Below the pieces are notes generated by a model. It was not told the origin of the DNA, made no database searches, and was given only the letters and a program-made list of their open reading frames with translations. 64,000 nt of DNA from Planctomycetales bacterium (GTDB lineage: Bacteria; Planctomycetota; Planctomycetia; Isosphaerales; Isosphaeraceae). The stretch spans positions 1 to 64,000 of the forward strand of contig DAIDHX010000165.1 in assembly GCA_027451885.1 (NCBI GenBank). Direction: 5' to 3'. A program made the position numbers and the translations under genes. Below, in pieces: positions 35,011 to 44,051 of this stretch (positions are counted from its first letter, which is position 1; each line of letters starts with the position of its first letter).

Positions 35011-38000
35011 TCAGAGGGCGACGGACGGCGGGATGCCGAGCTTCTCTTCCTCTTCTTCAAGGATCACGATCCGCGGGGTCACCATGAGCATCAGGCTGGT
35101 GGTGGTCCGGCCGATGCCGACGTTCTTGAAGAGACGATCGATGAGCGGCGTCTTGGACAGGATCGGGACGCCGTACTCGATGCGCTGTTCGTTGAGCGTC
35201 TTGACTCCGCCCAGGAGCACGGTGCCGCCGTCGGGCACGGTCACGGTGGTCCGGACGGTATTGGTGGTGGTGTTGGGAAGCTGGAGGGTGGCGTTGATCG
35301 CCGCCGCACCGCCGCCGAAGCCCGTGCCGCCGACGGCCGCCGGGATCTGGATGGTCGTGAACCCGTTCAGAGCATTGAAGAACGGGGACATCGAGAGTCG
35401 CACGTACCTGCGGTCAGCCGACACAACCGGGGTGACGGTGAGCGTCACGCCGATCGGAATCGATCCCACCGAGGGAATGAAGGCCACGGCGGACACGCCC
35501 ACGATCGGGAACAGCGACTGAACATAGTACTGAACGTTGTTGCTGAAGATCGTCGCAAGAGCACCGTTCATGCTCGTGACCTTCGGGGCTTGGAGCACGT
35601 TCGACCGCGTGTCGCCCTGGGCGGCCGTGAGGAAGAGATAGACTTCCAGGTCGCTCAGGAACGCGATGCCGAAGGTGGCACCCGCACCCGGGGTGGCATT
35701 GGAAGGAGCGATCAGCGTGCCGCTCGTGTTCGTGAACGGAATCTGCAAGCCCGGCGTGACGTTACCGATACCGCCGCCTTGCGTACCGACGATGAGCGGA
35801 GCGTTGCTGGGGTAGACATAGTCTCGGTTCGGGTTGAACAGGTAGACAGGTTGGGCGATTGCACTGCCGGCGGTCGCACCGCCACCTGCACTTGCCCCAC
35901 CGCCCGCGCTGAGACCGCCGCCGCCCGCGCTGATACCGCCGCCGCCCGCGCTGACGCCACCGCCGCCCGCGCTGACACCGCCGCCACCTGCGGTGACACC
36001 ACCCGCCGTGGCACCGGCCGTCGCCGTGGTCGTGGTCGTGGAGCTCGAGACCGGGAACAGTGAGGTCAACGGATTGGGAATGGCAACCGTCGAGTGCTTG
36101 CCGACCACGCGCGAGTTGATCGCCCAGTCGAAGTCGACGCTGATCTGTTCGAAGAAGCTGTCGCTGACCGTGATGAACCGCACTTCGATCGAGACCTGCA
36201 GGTCCATGAGCCGGCGAAGCTGCCGGAGCAGGTCGCGGACCTGGTCGTGAACCTCGGCCGTATGGCGGATGATCAGGCTGATCGACAGCATGAAGGGGGT
36301 GATGGCGCCTGGGGGCCGGGTCTGGTCGATGCCAGCATCCGCACCGCCGCCGCCGAAGCCGCCGCCCATGCCGTAGCTCGCCGTCACGTCCTGGCCGTTG
36401 GCGTCATTGATCCGCCAGGTGCCAGGCGCGATCGACGATGTGATGAGCTGGACGAGTGGAGTCATGTCCATGTTCGGGCGATCGCTGGGGGCTGCGCCCA
36501 GGCCGGTCAGCTCCGAAACCTTGTTGTTGCTCCGCGGATCGCCCGGGTTGAACCCGACGCCGGGAGGCGTGTTGGGATCCTTGGGCGTCTCGCCCGTCTG
36601 CTCCATGATGTTATGGGGCATGAAGTTGTTCGCCGCACGGCTGGGCGGCATGAGCAGGTCGCCGACGTAATAGGTCTCGAAGTAGGTCTGATCCTGGCTC
36701 GCGGTCGGGCTCGTGATCAGCACCACCTCGTCCTCGACCTTGTAAGTCAGGCCGAGCGGGCGAAGCATGTACTTAAGCGCGGCCTTGAGCGACACCTGGT
36801 TGACCACCAGGCTCACCGGCGAGGCGGAGGTCAGCCCCTCCTCGGAGAGCGCCTTGGGATCGAGCACAATGTTGAGGCCGGTGTAGTTCTGCAGGAACGT
36901 GATGGCCTCGGACAGCGGCTGCTTGTCCATGTTCATCGAGACGCGCTCCTTGAGCTTGGCCTCGATGGCGAGGACCCTGGGGTCCTTGCGGGGGGCGAGC
37001 CGCGCGTTCATGGCCAGACGCTCACGCGTCAGGTCCTTGAAGCTCTTGGGGAACTTGATGTCCCGGAGCTGCACCTCGGGATCGGCGATCGAAGCCTTGT
37101 CGACGTTCTGGAGCATCGTGACGACGGCTTCATCCTTCTCCCGGGTGTTTTCTTTGTCCTGCTTGAACCGGCGTTCCGCGCGGGCCTTCCAGACGAGCAT
37201 CGACGCGGCGAGCTCGTTGGGATCGACTTCCATGGCGCGGCGGGCGTAGGCCTCGCACTCGACGTAGTTGCCCTGGGCGTAGGCCTCGGTGGCCTTGTCC
37301 ATGAGCTGCTTCATCTTGGCTTTCTTGGCCTTGTCGGCCTCGAGAATCCGCAGGCGCTTCATCTCGATTTCGGCCCGCTGCTTCTTGTCTTGCATCTTGA
37401 CTTCGAACTCAGCCTTATCCTTTTTGGCGAGTTCGAGAGCGACTTCGAGCCGGCGCACCATGGGGCGGGTGAGTTCGGCGGGAAGTTCCGCCGCCTGCAC
37501 CTGCTGGGTGGTCTTCTTGTAGAGCTCGATTGCCTTGTCGGGATCGATCTCCTGGAGTCTGCGACCCTCGGCGATCTTGGCGCCGACCTCGGCGTTGAGC
37601 TTCTGGGCGGCGAGCGCTTCTGAGTCGTCGGCGGTCGCCTGGCCGGGCTTGTTCTTGTCGTCGGACAGCTTCGCCTGGAGCTCGCTGACCTTGGCACGCA
37701 GGCTGGCGTCGAGCCCGTCGCCCGCGGCAGCGACCTCGATCAGCAGGGCCTTTGCCCGGGCGGGATCGCCATTGCGGAGCGCGGCCATGGCCGCCTCATA
37801 GATCGCCAGGGCGCCTCCCTGCTGGGCAAGCGCGATCTGGGCCTGGAGCTCGTCGGCCTTGTCGTCCAGGCCGAACTTGCCCGCCTTGACCTGCTGGACC
37901 AGCTCCTTGGCGGCGGCGTAGTTACCGCTCTTGTAGAGCTCATGCGCCTCGGCCATGAGCTGATCGCCGCGCCCGGCAGGGGCCGATCCGGCGGCGGAAG

Positions 38001-39285
38001 CAGGCTTCGGATTCTGATCCACCGGCGGTGCAAGATCGAGCGCGGGCGCGTTGTCGCTGCCCGAAATCTTCACCACGGCAGGGTCCGTCTCGGCCTTCTC
38101 GGCCGCCGCGAACTTCGCCTGTGCACCCTTCAGATCCTCGCTGGCAAGAAGCGCATCGCCTTCGTGCTCAAGCGCGTTTTCCTTCGCCGGAGCCGGCTTG
38201 CCCGCCCTCGCCATCGCAATGTCGTGGAGCACGCTCTCCGCACGATCTGAAGACAGCGGAGGCACCACGTTCATACGCTCGGCCTGACGCGCCTTCTGCT
38301 CGGCCAGATCCAGCTTGCCTTGCGACATAAGCTGGCGCGACTCATGCACGAGCGCGTCGTAGACACCCTGGCTAGGCATGTCCTTGGGGGCAATCTCACG
38401 CACCTTGTCTCGACGGCGAAGCGCACGAGCCGCCGCCGCGACCTTGTCCGGAGAGTCCTCGAACAGCCCGTACGTGAGTCCCCAGCCTTTCACGTCAAGC
38501 GCAATCGCTTCGGCCTGCTCGAACTGCTTGGTGTCGAGCAACTGACGCGCTTCCTTGAGCTTCGTCTTGGCCGTCTTCCGGTCGTGCGGCGTGCCCACCG
38601 GCTCGGCGGCCGCTGGCCTGGCCGTCTTGGGCCGGGCCTTCTTGATCTCCTCCATCACCTTGGTGGGGGTGTCCTCGAACAGACCCCACTTGACGTCGAG
38701 ACTCTCGGCCTCCTTGACCTTGCGCTCGGCCGCGTCGTAGTCGCCCAGATGGATCTGCTCGACTGCTTCCTTGAGCAGCCAGCGTGCCTTCTGCTTGAGC
38801 TCGACGTCGGTCGCCGTGGTCTGGGGTCCGCGCGGGTCGCCGGAGCCAGTCGCGGCAGCCGGGCTGGCCTCGGGCATCCGCGACGGCGTCTGGTCGATGG
38901 CCGAGGCGGTCGACGGGGCGGAAGACACCGGCACAGAGGATCGGGCCGGGGTTGCCGCGGGTGCGGTCGACTGAGCCACAACGGCCTTCGCCTTCACCAG
39001 CTCCTTCATGTAAGCGTCCAGCGTCGATTGTTCGTCGGCCTGGAGTAAGTCGCGGTACATGTTCGCAGCTTCAAGGTACTTTGAAGCCTTGGCGAGATCA
39101 TCACTGGTCCGCGCGCTGTTAAACAGCCGCGCTCCCGCCTCCAGGTATTTGATTGGCGGCGCGGGGGGCTGTGGCCGGTTTGCCGTGGTGCCCGCCGCGG
39201 CCGCGTCGTCGGGTGCCCCGCGTACCGCGGCGCTCCCCCACGCGCTCAACATCAGGATGAGACTGACCGTCTTAAGCCTTCCCAA
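35011..39285 (-). CDS. Giant secretin (PilQ/GspD type) with TPR-like N-terminus
   Basis: 1424 residues from TTG 39285, chosen because AAAGGAGG lies five bases upstream; an ATG at 39318 lies before that site and is less likely. Signal peptide RLKTVSLILMLSAWGSAAVRG. Residues about 50-750 are helical: several copies of an amphipathic unit, two with YGLFEDSP or WGLFEDTP motifs near residues 198 and 275, then lysine-rich coiled coil. An N0/STN-like domain (MNMDKQPLSEAITFLQNYTG) lies at about 775-860. The secretin domain starts about residue 1020 (VSIEVRFITVSDSFFEQI) and ends LMLMVTPRIVI. A run of about six SAGGGG-type repeats interrupts it near 1092-1138. Typical secretins are 400-750 residues, so this one is roughly double. 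It forms an outer-membrane pore. Confidence 0.92.
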   Translation of the reverse strand: MGRLKTVSLILMLSAWGSAAVRGAPDDAAAAGTTANRPQPPAPPIKYLEAGARLFNSARTSDDLAKASKYLEAANMYRDLLQADEQSTLDAYMKELVKAKAVVAQSTAPAATPARSSVPVSSAPSTASAIDQTPSRMPEASPAAATGSGDPRGPQTTATDVELKQKARWLLKEAVEQIHLGDYDAAERKVKEAESLDVKWGLFEDTPTKVMEEIKKARPKTARPAAAEPVGTPHDRKTAKTKLKEARQLLDTKQFEQAEAIALDVKGWGLTYGLFEDSPDKVAAAARALRRRDKVREIAPKDMPSQGVYDALVHESRQLMSQGKLDLAEQKARQAERMNVVPPLSSDRAESVLHDIAMARAGKPAPAKENALEHEGDALLASEDLKGAQAKFAAAEKAETDPAVVKISGSDNAPALDLAPPVDQNPKPASAAGSAPAGRGDQLMAEAHELYKSGNYAAAKELVQQVKAGKFGLDDKADELQAQIALAQQGGALAIYEAAMAALRNGDPARAKALLIEVAAAGDGLDASLRAKVSELQAKLSDDKNKPGQATADDSEALAAQKLNAEVGAKIAEGRRLQEIDPDKAIELYKKTTQQVQAAELPAELTRPMVRRLEVALELAKKDKAEFEVKMQDKKQRAEIEMKRLRILEADKAKKAKMKQLMDKATEAYAQGNYVECEAYARRAMEVDPNELAASMLVWKARAERRFKQDKENTREKDEAVVTMLQNVDKASIADPEVQLRDIKFPKSFKDLTRERLAMNARLAPRKDPRVLAIEAKLKERVSMNMDKQPLSEAITFLQNYTGLNIVLDPKALSEEGLTSASPVSLVVNQVSLKAALKYMLRPLGLTYKVEDEVVLITSPTASQDQTYFETYYVGDLLMPPSRAANNFMPHNIMEQTGETPKDPNTPPGVGFNPGDPRSNNKVSELTGLGAAPSDRPNMDMTPLVQLITSSIAPGTWRINDANGQDVTASYGMGGGFGGGGADAGIDQTRPPGAITPFMLSISLIIRHTAEVHDQVRDLLRQLRRLMDLQVSIEVRFITVSDSFFEQISVDFDWAINSRVVGKHSTVAIPNPLTSLFPVSSSTTTTTATAGATAGGVTAGGGGVSAGGGGVSAGGGGISAGGGGLSAGGGASAGGGATAGSAIAQPVYLFNPNRDYVYPSNAPLIVGTQGGGIGNVTPGLQIPFTNTSGTLIAPSNATPGAGATFGIAFLSDLEVYLFLTAAQGDTRSNVLQAPKVTSMNGALATIFSNNVQYYVQSLFPIVGVSAVAFIPSVGSIPIGVTLTVTPVVSADRRYVRLSMSPFFNALNGFTTIQIPAAVGGTGFGGGAAAINATLQLPNTTTNTVRTTVTVPDGGTVLLGGVKTLNEQRIEYGVPILSKTPLIDRLFKNVGIGRTTTSLMLMVTPRIVILEEEEEKLGIPPSVAL
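35899..36000 (-). repeat. 21-bp tandem repeat encoding SAGGGG units
   Basis: About five units of period 21 bases; copies begin at 35907, 35928, 35949 and 35970, with a partial copy at 35991. Each encodes a seven-residue unit of the SAGGGG type with a variable first residue. The units differ at a few third positions, so they have drifted slightly. Confidence 0.85.
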
Positions 39286-39972
39286 CGCGACCTCCTTTCG
39301 CCGCTCGCTCCAGACCACCGTCGACGTCCCTGGCGACGGTCCTTTTCTTGTCCTTCACGAGTGGGAGACGAATTGCCTTCGCGGTTGCACGAGCCGCTCC
39401 GAATGGAACGCGACCCCTTCACCCTAATCACTTCAAAACGGCGAGTTCCGGCTGTGAGTACGTGGGGACCCGCCTTGCGCGAGGGGAAGATATGCCGGTC
39501 TTTATCCGCCAGCCTCTCCGCGGTCAAGGCGAGTTCCAGGCCCCCTGGCAACCGCTCTAAACGGATCGACCCGACCGACCGGCATACTTTACCCACGCGT
39601 CGTTACGACTAATTTCGGCAGCTTCCATGAGAATCCTTACAGCAGGACCAATTTCTCCGCGGAATCCTTGAATTCGCGCAGGTTCGCCTCATCCGCACAA
39701 TCGGTTCTGGTCCTCCAAAAACCAGTCAAAGAAAACTGCCTGGTGAGCCGCCAGAACACCCTCTCTTAGTCAAAAGTCAAATCAGAAAAAGGACTTGTGG
39801 CTAAGCTCAGATAGGCCGGAACGATCCAGGTAAAACTGGCTTCCCGGGCGCGAACAAAAAAGAACGCGATCGAGTGCATGATTGAGTCATGCCCTCGATC
39901 GCGTTACAAGAAGCCGGGTAATTCAGGAACAGTCGGTTCAAGCGAGGCTGATGAGGTGGTCGGGCCCGCGGC
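39286..39972. other. Long intergenic region between pilus operon terminator and secretin
   Basis: 687 bases with no supported gene. Left part: secretin leader with the AAAGGAGG ribosome site. A short inverted repeat (ACCGTCG and CGACGGT, about 39316-39340) is followed on the plus strand by a T-rich stretch. Right part: the terminator at 39854-39905, listed separately. The secretin therefore appears to have its own promoter in this stretch, but I cannot point to convincing -35/-10 boxes. Confidence 0.55.
39854..39905 (-). terminator. Intrinsic terminator after the PilM-PilO-like operon
   Basis: On the minus strand, a nearly perfect 19-bp stem with one mismatch: the outer 12 bp are AACGCGATCGAG (39863-39874) against CTCGATCGCGTT (39894-39905), and an inner 6 bp GCATGA pairs with TCATGC around a five-base loop. 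It is followed by CTTTTTTG. It lies 67 bases after the stop at 39973. This separates the inner-membrane gene cluster from the secretin gene transcriptionally. Confidence 0.9.
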
Positions 39973-41916
39973 TTATCGTCCGCCGCTCTGACTGCCCATT
40001 CCTCCGCCCATCATCATCTGCATCATGCCCATCATGCCGGTTCCGGTCGAGCTTTTGCGTTCCTTGTCGGAGAGCTTGAGCTCGTGCTGGTAGTTGGATT
40101 CGATGTCCTTGCGGACCTCGTTCATCATGTCCTCCGGCTCGCCGTGGATCACGACAGAGCCATCGTCACGCAGGACGAGAGCGAGCACCGGTCGTTCGAA
40201 AGCCGGGCCGACAAGCCCAGATGGCAGTGCCTGCAGTCCACCACCTGAGATGTCAAGGACGATCTGGCGACTATTGAAGTCGATGGTCTTGCTCTTCTCG
40301 CCTGACCCATCGGAGACGGGAATCTTGGCTGTTCGCGGCTCGCCGATGATCTCACCGGGCGCTGCCTCAAACATCTTGGGAACCGTGACGCCATCGCTCG
40401 GGTTGAAGCGGACGACCTGGAATCGCGCCTTGATGTCGCTCTTGGGCGAGGGGGGCATCGAGCCCATGGCGTAAGGCATGATGTCCGGGGGCATTGACAC
40501 GGGATCGGTGGCCGCGCTCCAGGGGCCATAGAGATCCTCCGCCTTGTTATCGACGCCATAGTCGATGTCTTCACGCCCCTTGTTGGGATTGAAGACAACG
40601 ATGCGCAGGCGATAGCGATAGATGGTGTCGGGCTCGACGGTGAAGTCGAGGGCACGCACCTGGACGAGCTTTTCCTCGGACTTCCAGAAGTCCCCCACGG
40701 ATTCCGAGCTGCCCATGCCGCCCATCATGCTGCCCATCCCGGGCATCATTCCGCCCTTCATGCCGCCGCCCCGGCCGCCCATCATCCCCGCGCCTCCCAT
40801 CATGCCGGCGGGAGCAGTATCCTCGGGAAGTTCCTTCTTCTCCTTGGGCACGAACTTGGCAATGTGAACCTTCTCCCACAACCCTGCCTTGAGCAACGGG
40901 AGCGGATCATTCAGGTATTTCGGACGGAACGTCTCAGGAACGAGTTCCTCGTCTTCCTCCGGGAAGTTGTCGAGAACCAGATAGTTCTTGTCCTGGTCCA
41001 CGTTCTCCCAGTCAGACCAGCGGCCCGAGTCGTCGAGGGACTGCCGCTGGAGGTCGAGACGGCGGTAATTGGGATGGGCGATTGCGGGATTCTTGAGCGC
41101 CTCGCGGTAATTCGCCAGCATCTTACCGTGATCCAGCACCCCGGTAATGGCCACCCAGCGGTAGCCCTTGGTGATTTCCTTGCCGCCTTCATCGACGTCG
41201 TCAGCCTCGGAGGCCTTGGGTTGGGCTTCCTTGGTTGAGGTATCCGCACCGGCCAATTTGGCCCTCAGCTCACGCTCCTGGCGAGCACGTTCTTCCTTGG
41301 CCTCGCGGTCAATATCGGCCTGGCTCTTGCGGGACTTCTTCTTCGCTGCACCGCCCATCATGCCGCCCATGCCGCCCATGCCGCCCATCATGCCGCCGCC
41401 GCCGCTGTTCGAACGCCGTTTCTTACGCTTGCGCTTGGGCTTGGCTTCGACTTTCTCTGGCGGTGCGGGAACTCGATTGCCGTCTTTATCGAGCTCGTAA
41501 ACGTACAGGCCGCCCCGGCCGGGATAGGCGAAGAGCTCGGTTACGGCGATCAGGGCAGGCGTGCCGCGGATCAAGCCCGCGCCCGGCTCGGGTACAACCC
41601 ATTCCCGAACGGACTTGTAGTTGTCCGCCACGAGTGCGTTCTTGATCTGATTGTCGACGACTTTTGAGAACTCTGTGTCCTTGATGCCCTTCTTCTCAAG
41701 GACTTCGATGATGTGGGGACGGTCCTCGTGGCGCGAGAGATTGGTGTCGGATTGCTGGGCCGCACTCTTGATCTGCTCCGGCGTCGTGTCGATCGTCTTC
41801 ACTGTGGCGGCCCAGGAGACGCAAAGCAGGAAGACCGCGGACGCCGCCGCGACCCCGGCTTTCTCGCCGTGTCGCAGGCCCAGGTTCTTCATCTGGTCGA
41901 CAAACGCATTCGCCAT
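39973..41916 (-). CDS. Single-pass membrane protein of the pilus/secretion cluster with Met/Gly-rich inserts
   Basis: 647 residues from ATG 41916, preceded by GAGGAG. One membrane segment near 22-42 (GVAAASAVFLLCVSWAATV) after a short cytoplasmic stretch, then a large periplasmic part. Three Met/Gly-rich low-complexity regions: about 169-192 (GGGMMGGMGGMGGMMGG), 369-405 (GMMGGAGMMGGRGG) and the C-terminus 625-647 (GMMGMMQMMMGGGMG). Between them are beta-type blocks: GYRWVAITGVLDHGKML, and YRYRLRIVVFNPNKGRE with its surrounding fibronectin-like region. I do not recognise a named family. Its place between the PilO-like gene and the secretin suggests a PilP-like or replacement role linking inner-membrane complex to pore, by position only. 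Confidence 0.82.
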   Translation of the reverse strand: MANAFVDQMKNLGLRHGEKAGVAAASAVFLLCVSWAATVKTIDTTPEQIKSAAQQSDTNLSRHEDRPHIIEVLEKKGIKDTEFSKVVDNQIKNALVADNYKSVREWVVPEPGAGLIRGTPALIAVTELFAYPGRGGLYVYELDKDGNRVPAPPEKVEAKPKRKRKKRRSNSGGGGMMGGMGGMGGMMGGAAKKKSRKSQADIDREAKEERARQERELRAKLAGADTSTKEAQPKASEADDVDEGGKEITKGYRWVAITGVLDHGKMLANYREALKNPAIAHPNYRRLDLQRQSLDDSGRWSDWENVDQDKNYLVLDNFPEEDEELVPETFRPKYLNDPLPLLKAGLWEKVHIAKFVPKEKKELPEDTAPAGMMGGAGMMGGRGGGMKGGMMPGMGSMMGGMGSSESVGDFWKSEEKLVQVRALDFTVEPDTIYRYRLRIVVFNPNKGREDIDYGVDNKAEDLYGPWSAATDPVSMPPDIMPYAMGSMPPSPKSDIKARFQVVRFNPSDGVTVPKMFEAAPGEIIGEPRTAKIPVSDGSGEKSKTIDFNSRQIVLDISGGGLQALPSGLVGPAFERPVLALVLRDDGSVVIHGEPEDMMNEVRKDIESNYQHELKLSDKERKSSTGTGMMGMMQMMMGGGMGSQSGGR

Positions 41917-42088
41917 TGCGGCTGCTCCTCGAAAGAGTCGTCCCCGACCCACACCTTCTGAGTTTTGCGACCTGAGTACCGCTCTGGTACCCCAGTTTCA
42001 ATCGTGAATTCGAAACACCTCGGAGGGCCGAATCTCGAACGGCCCAGATTACCTCGGCGCGTGCCGTCAAGCGCCAGGGTAGGGTGCT

Positions 42089-43915
42089 TTATGGCTTCGG
42101 TGTATCCTTCTTTGTATTTGCATCGGCCTTGGGCGTGGGTGCGGCCTCCTTCGCCGCCGGTGCCGAAGCCTTGGCGGCCGGAGCGTCCTTCGCGGCGGGG
42201 ACGTCATTGGCGGCGGGTGCGGCCTCCTTCGCCGCCGGTGCCGGAGCCTTGGCGGCCGGAGTGTCCTTGGCAGCCGGAGTGTCCTTGGCAGCCGGAGCCG
42301 CTTCGATGGTCGCCGGTGTGGCCGCACCGTTCTTCGTGGCGTCGTTCTTGGCGGCGTCCTCGGGAGCAGCACCCATGCTCGTTTCCGTGGGCTCCACGAC
42401 CGGAGGCGGTTCGAAAAGTCTGGCCTGACCGTAGACGGTAACCTCGACGATATCGAAGTGCGGATCGAAGAAGGATGGACCGGACGACTTGGCTGCCGCC
42501 TTCTCGGCTTCCGAACGCTCCTTTGCCCGATCGACACTGCGGACGTCGGTTCCCTTACGCTCACTTGCGGCTGTACCACCGCCCACGCCGCCTCGACCAC
42601 CACGACCGCCCATCATCGACATCTGCTGGGCCATCATCTGGCTCTGGTTCTGCATGGCACCCATCATCCCGCCGAAGCCGCTCATCCCTCCTCGGCCGCC
42701 GCGCGTCATCTGCATTTGGGCCATCATGCTACCCATGGCGCCGCCCATCATGCCCATGGATCCCATCTGGCCGTAACCAGCGAACTGTCCCGACCCTTTC
42801 TCGGGCTTGGTCACCCGCGAGGAGGGACGCTGCATCTCAAACTCGATGACCTGGATGAACATCGGCGAGTTTTCCAGTTCGACCAGGAAGTCCTGGATGC
42901 GATCCTGATCAAGCTGCACCGTGATCATCACAGGCATGATGCGGAACTGCTTGTTCTCGCCCGCGACGTAGTAGATGGTTTCGGAACCGGCCGAGGATGC
43001 GCCAGCGCCTGCTCCCATGGCGCCCGGTCCCATGGCGCCCATGCCGCCACGGCGGCCGCCCATCATGCTCATCATGTTGCTGGCCATGGAGCCCGCGTTT
43101 CCCGCGTCTCCCGCGCCCCCTTCGGCCGAATCATCAGCCGGCGCATTGGGATCTTTGATTTTGGCGGCTTCTTCGAGCTTGTCGCCCTTGGCGATCGATT
43201 GTTGATCTTGCGCCACGGGGTCGCCCACCTGGAGCAAGCTGATTTGCTTCACGATCGCGCCGTCCCAGTCCTTGGCGGCCTTGTTCACCTGGGCGATCAC
43301 TTCGAGCAGCGTGCGCTGAATCCAGAGCCGCTCCTGCGCCGCCCAGATCACGGACAGGTCAGGCGTCTTTTCAATATTGAAAACGACCGGTCGCAGCAGG
43401 GCTTCCTTGGGGGGCGCCGCCACGATGCCTTCACCCGTCTCGTAGTTGAAGGGGTTGAAAGTCTTGTAAACCATATCGACGTAGGCGGGATAGGCCTCGA
43501 TGTAGTCGACCTTGGCGATTTCAACCTGGCCGGCGTTGACACCTTCGGGCCACTTCCGGCCCCACTTGGGAATCCGGTTCTGGACCGCCTCCGGCCATGT
43601 GAGCAGGGGGGCCTGGCGATCGAAGAGCGATTTCCAGGCACCGTTCACGTCGCGGGTGACGACCTGGGTCTTTTCCTCGACGATTGGTTTGTAGTCCGAC
43701 GTCGGGATGTCCTGGCTGGTGTATTGCTTGACATCCTTCTCGGCCGCCACGATCGCGCTGCGTTCCTTCTCCGTCTCTTCGCGCACGGGCTTCGAGCCCA
43801 GGATGTAGGCAACGATCGCGAAAAGGGCCGCGAGGCTCACGGAAATCCAGAAGCGGTACTTGATGACCTGCCTCAGAACCTCCTTGACCTGTTCCATCGT
43901 TTCTTGCTGACCCAT
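42089..43915 (-). CDS. PilO-like single-pass membrane protein with Met/Gly-rich inserts
   Basis: 608 residues from ATG 43915; an upstream GTG at 43933 is less likely because GAAGGTG sits just before the ATG. Topology matches PilO/GspM: short N-terminus, membrane segment at about 23-40 (FWISVSLAALFAIVAYIL), a helix, then a periplasmic domain. The segment FRIMPVMITVQLDQDRIQDFL followed by ENSPMFIQVIEFEMQ resembles the ferredoxin-like core of PilO. Met/Gly-rich inserts at about 275-302 and 378-441 (MMGGAMGSMMAQMQM, QSQMMAQQMSMMGG). The C-terminus (about 532-602) is a PAAKD/PAAKE Ala-Pro-Lys repeat. It should pair with the PilN-like part of the upstream gene product. Confidence 0.82.
   Translation of the reverse strand: MGQQETMEQVKEVLRQVIKYRFWISVSLAALFAIVAYILGSKPVREETEKERSAIVAAEKDVKQYTSQDIPTSDYKPIVEEKTQVVTRDVNGAWKSLFDRQAPLLTWPEAVQNRIPKWGRKWPEGVNAGQVEIAKVDYIEAYPAYVDMVYKTFNPFNYETGEGIVAAPPKEALLRPVVFNIEKTPDLSVIWAAQERLWIQRTLLEVIAQVNKAAKDWDGAIVKQISLLQVGDPVAQDQQSIAKGDKLEEAAKIKDPNAPADDSAEGGAGDAGNAGSMASNMMSMMGGRRGGMGAMGPGAMGAGAGASSAGSETIYYVAGENKQFRIMPVMITVQLDQDRIQDFLVELENSPMFIQVIEFEMQRPSSRVTKPEKGSGQFAGYGQMGSMGMMGGAMGSMMAQMQMTRGGRGGMSGFGGMMGAMQNQSQMMAQQMSMMGGRGGRGGVGGGTAASERKGTDVRSVDRAKERSEAEKAAAKSSGPSFFDPHFDIVEVTVYGQARLFEPPPVVEPTETSMGAAPEDAAKNDATKNGAATPATIEAAPAAKDTPAAKDTPAAKAPAPAAKEAAPAANDVPAAKDAPAAKASAPAAKEAAPTPKADANTKKDTPKP
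42137..42297 (-). repeat. Nested direct repeats encoding the Ala-Pro-Lys tail
   Basis: A block at 42137-42187 recurs at 42215-42265 (period 78 bases, two mismatches noted). Within it, an exact 18-base unit is tandemly duplicated at 42255-42290 with a third partial copy to 42297. All periods are multiples of three, so the frame is kept. Confidence 0.85.
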
Positions 43916-43981
43916 GGTCGTTGGCACCTTCACACGGGGTGGGATTTCGATCGATTGCTCGTGCTGACTTGGTTGTTCTGG

Positions 43982-44008
43982 AGTCGCTCGACTTCGGATC
44001 GAGCGACT
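43982..44008. other. Intercistronic hairpin
   Basis: Perfect 10-bp inverted repeat AGTCGCTCGA and TCGAGCGACT with a seven-base loop, between the PilM-PilN gene stop (44052) and the PilO-like start (43915). No T-run follows on the minus strand, so it is more likely an mRNA stability or processing element than a terminator. Confidence 0.6.
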
Positions 44009-44051
44009 GCGTCTTGCAAGGGGCCTTGGCCGCGTGGCCGGAATCGCTCAA

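Noticed and set aside
36094-37623. 509-codon plus-strand frame over the secretin
   Set aside because: Antisense to a clear secretin; the translation has no domain and reflects codon bias.
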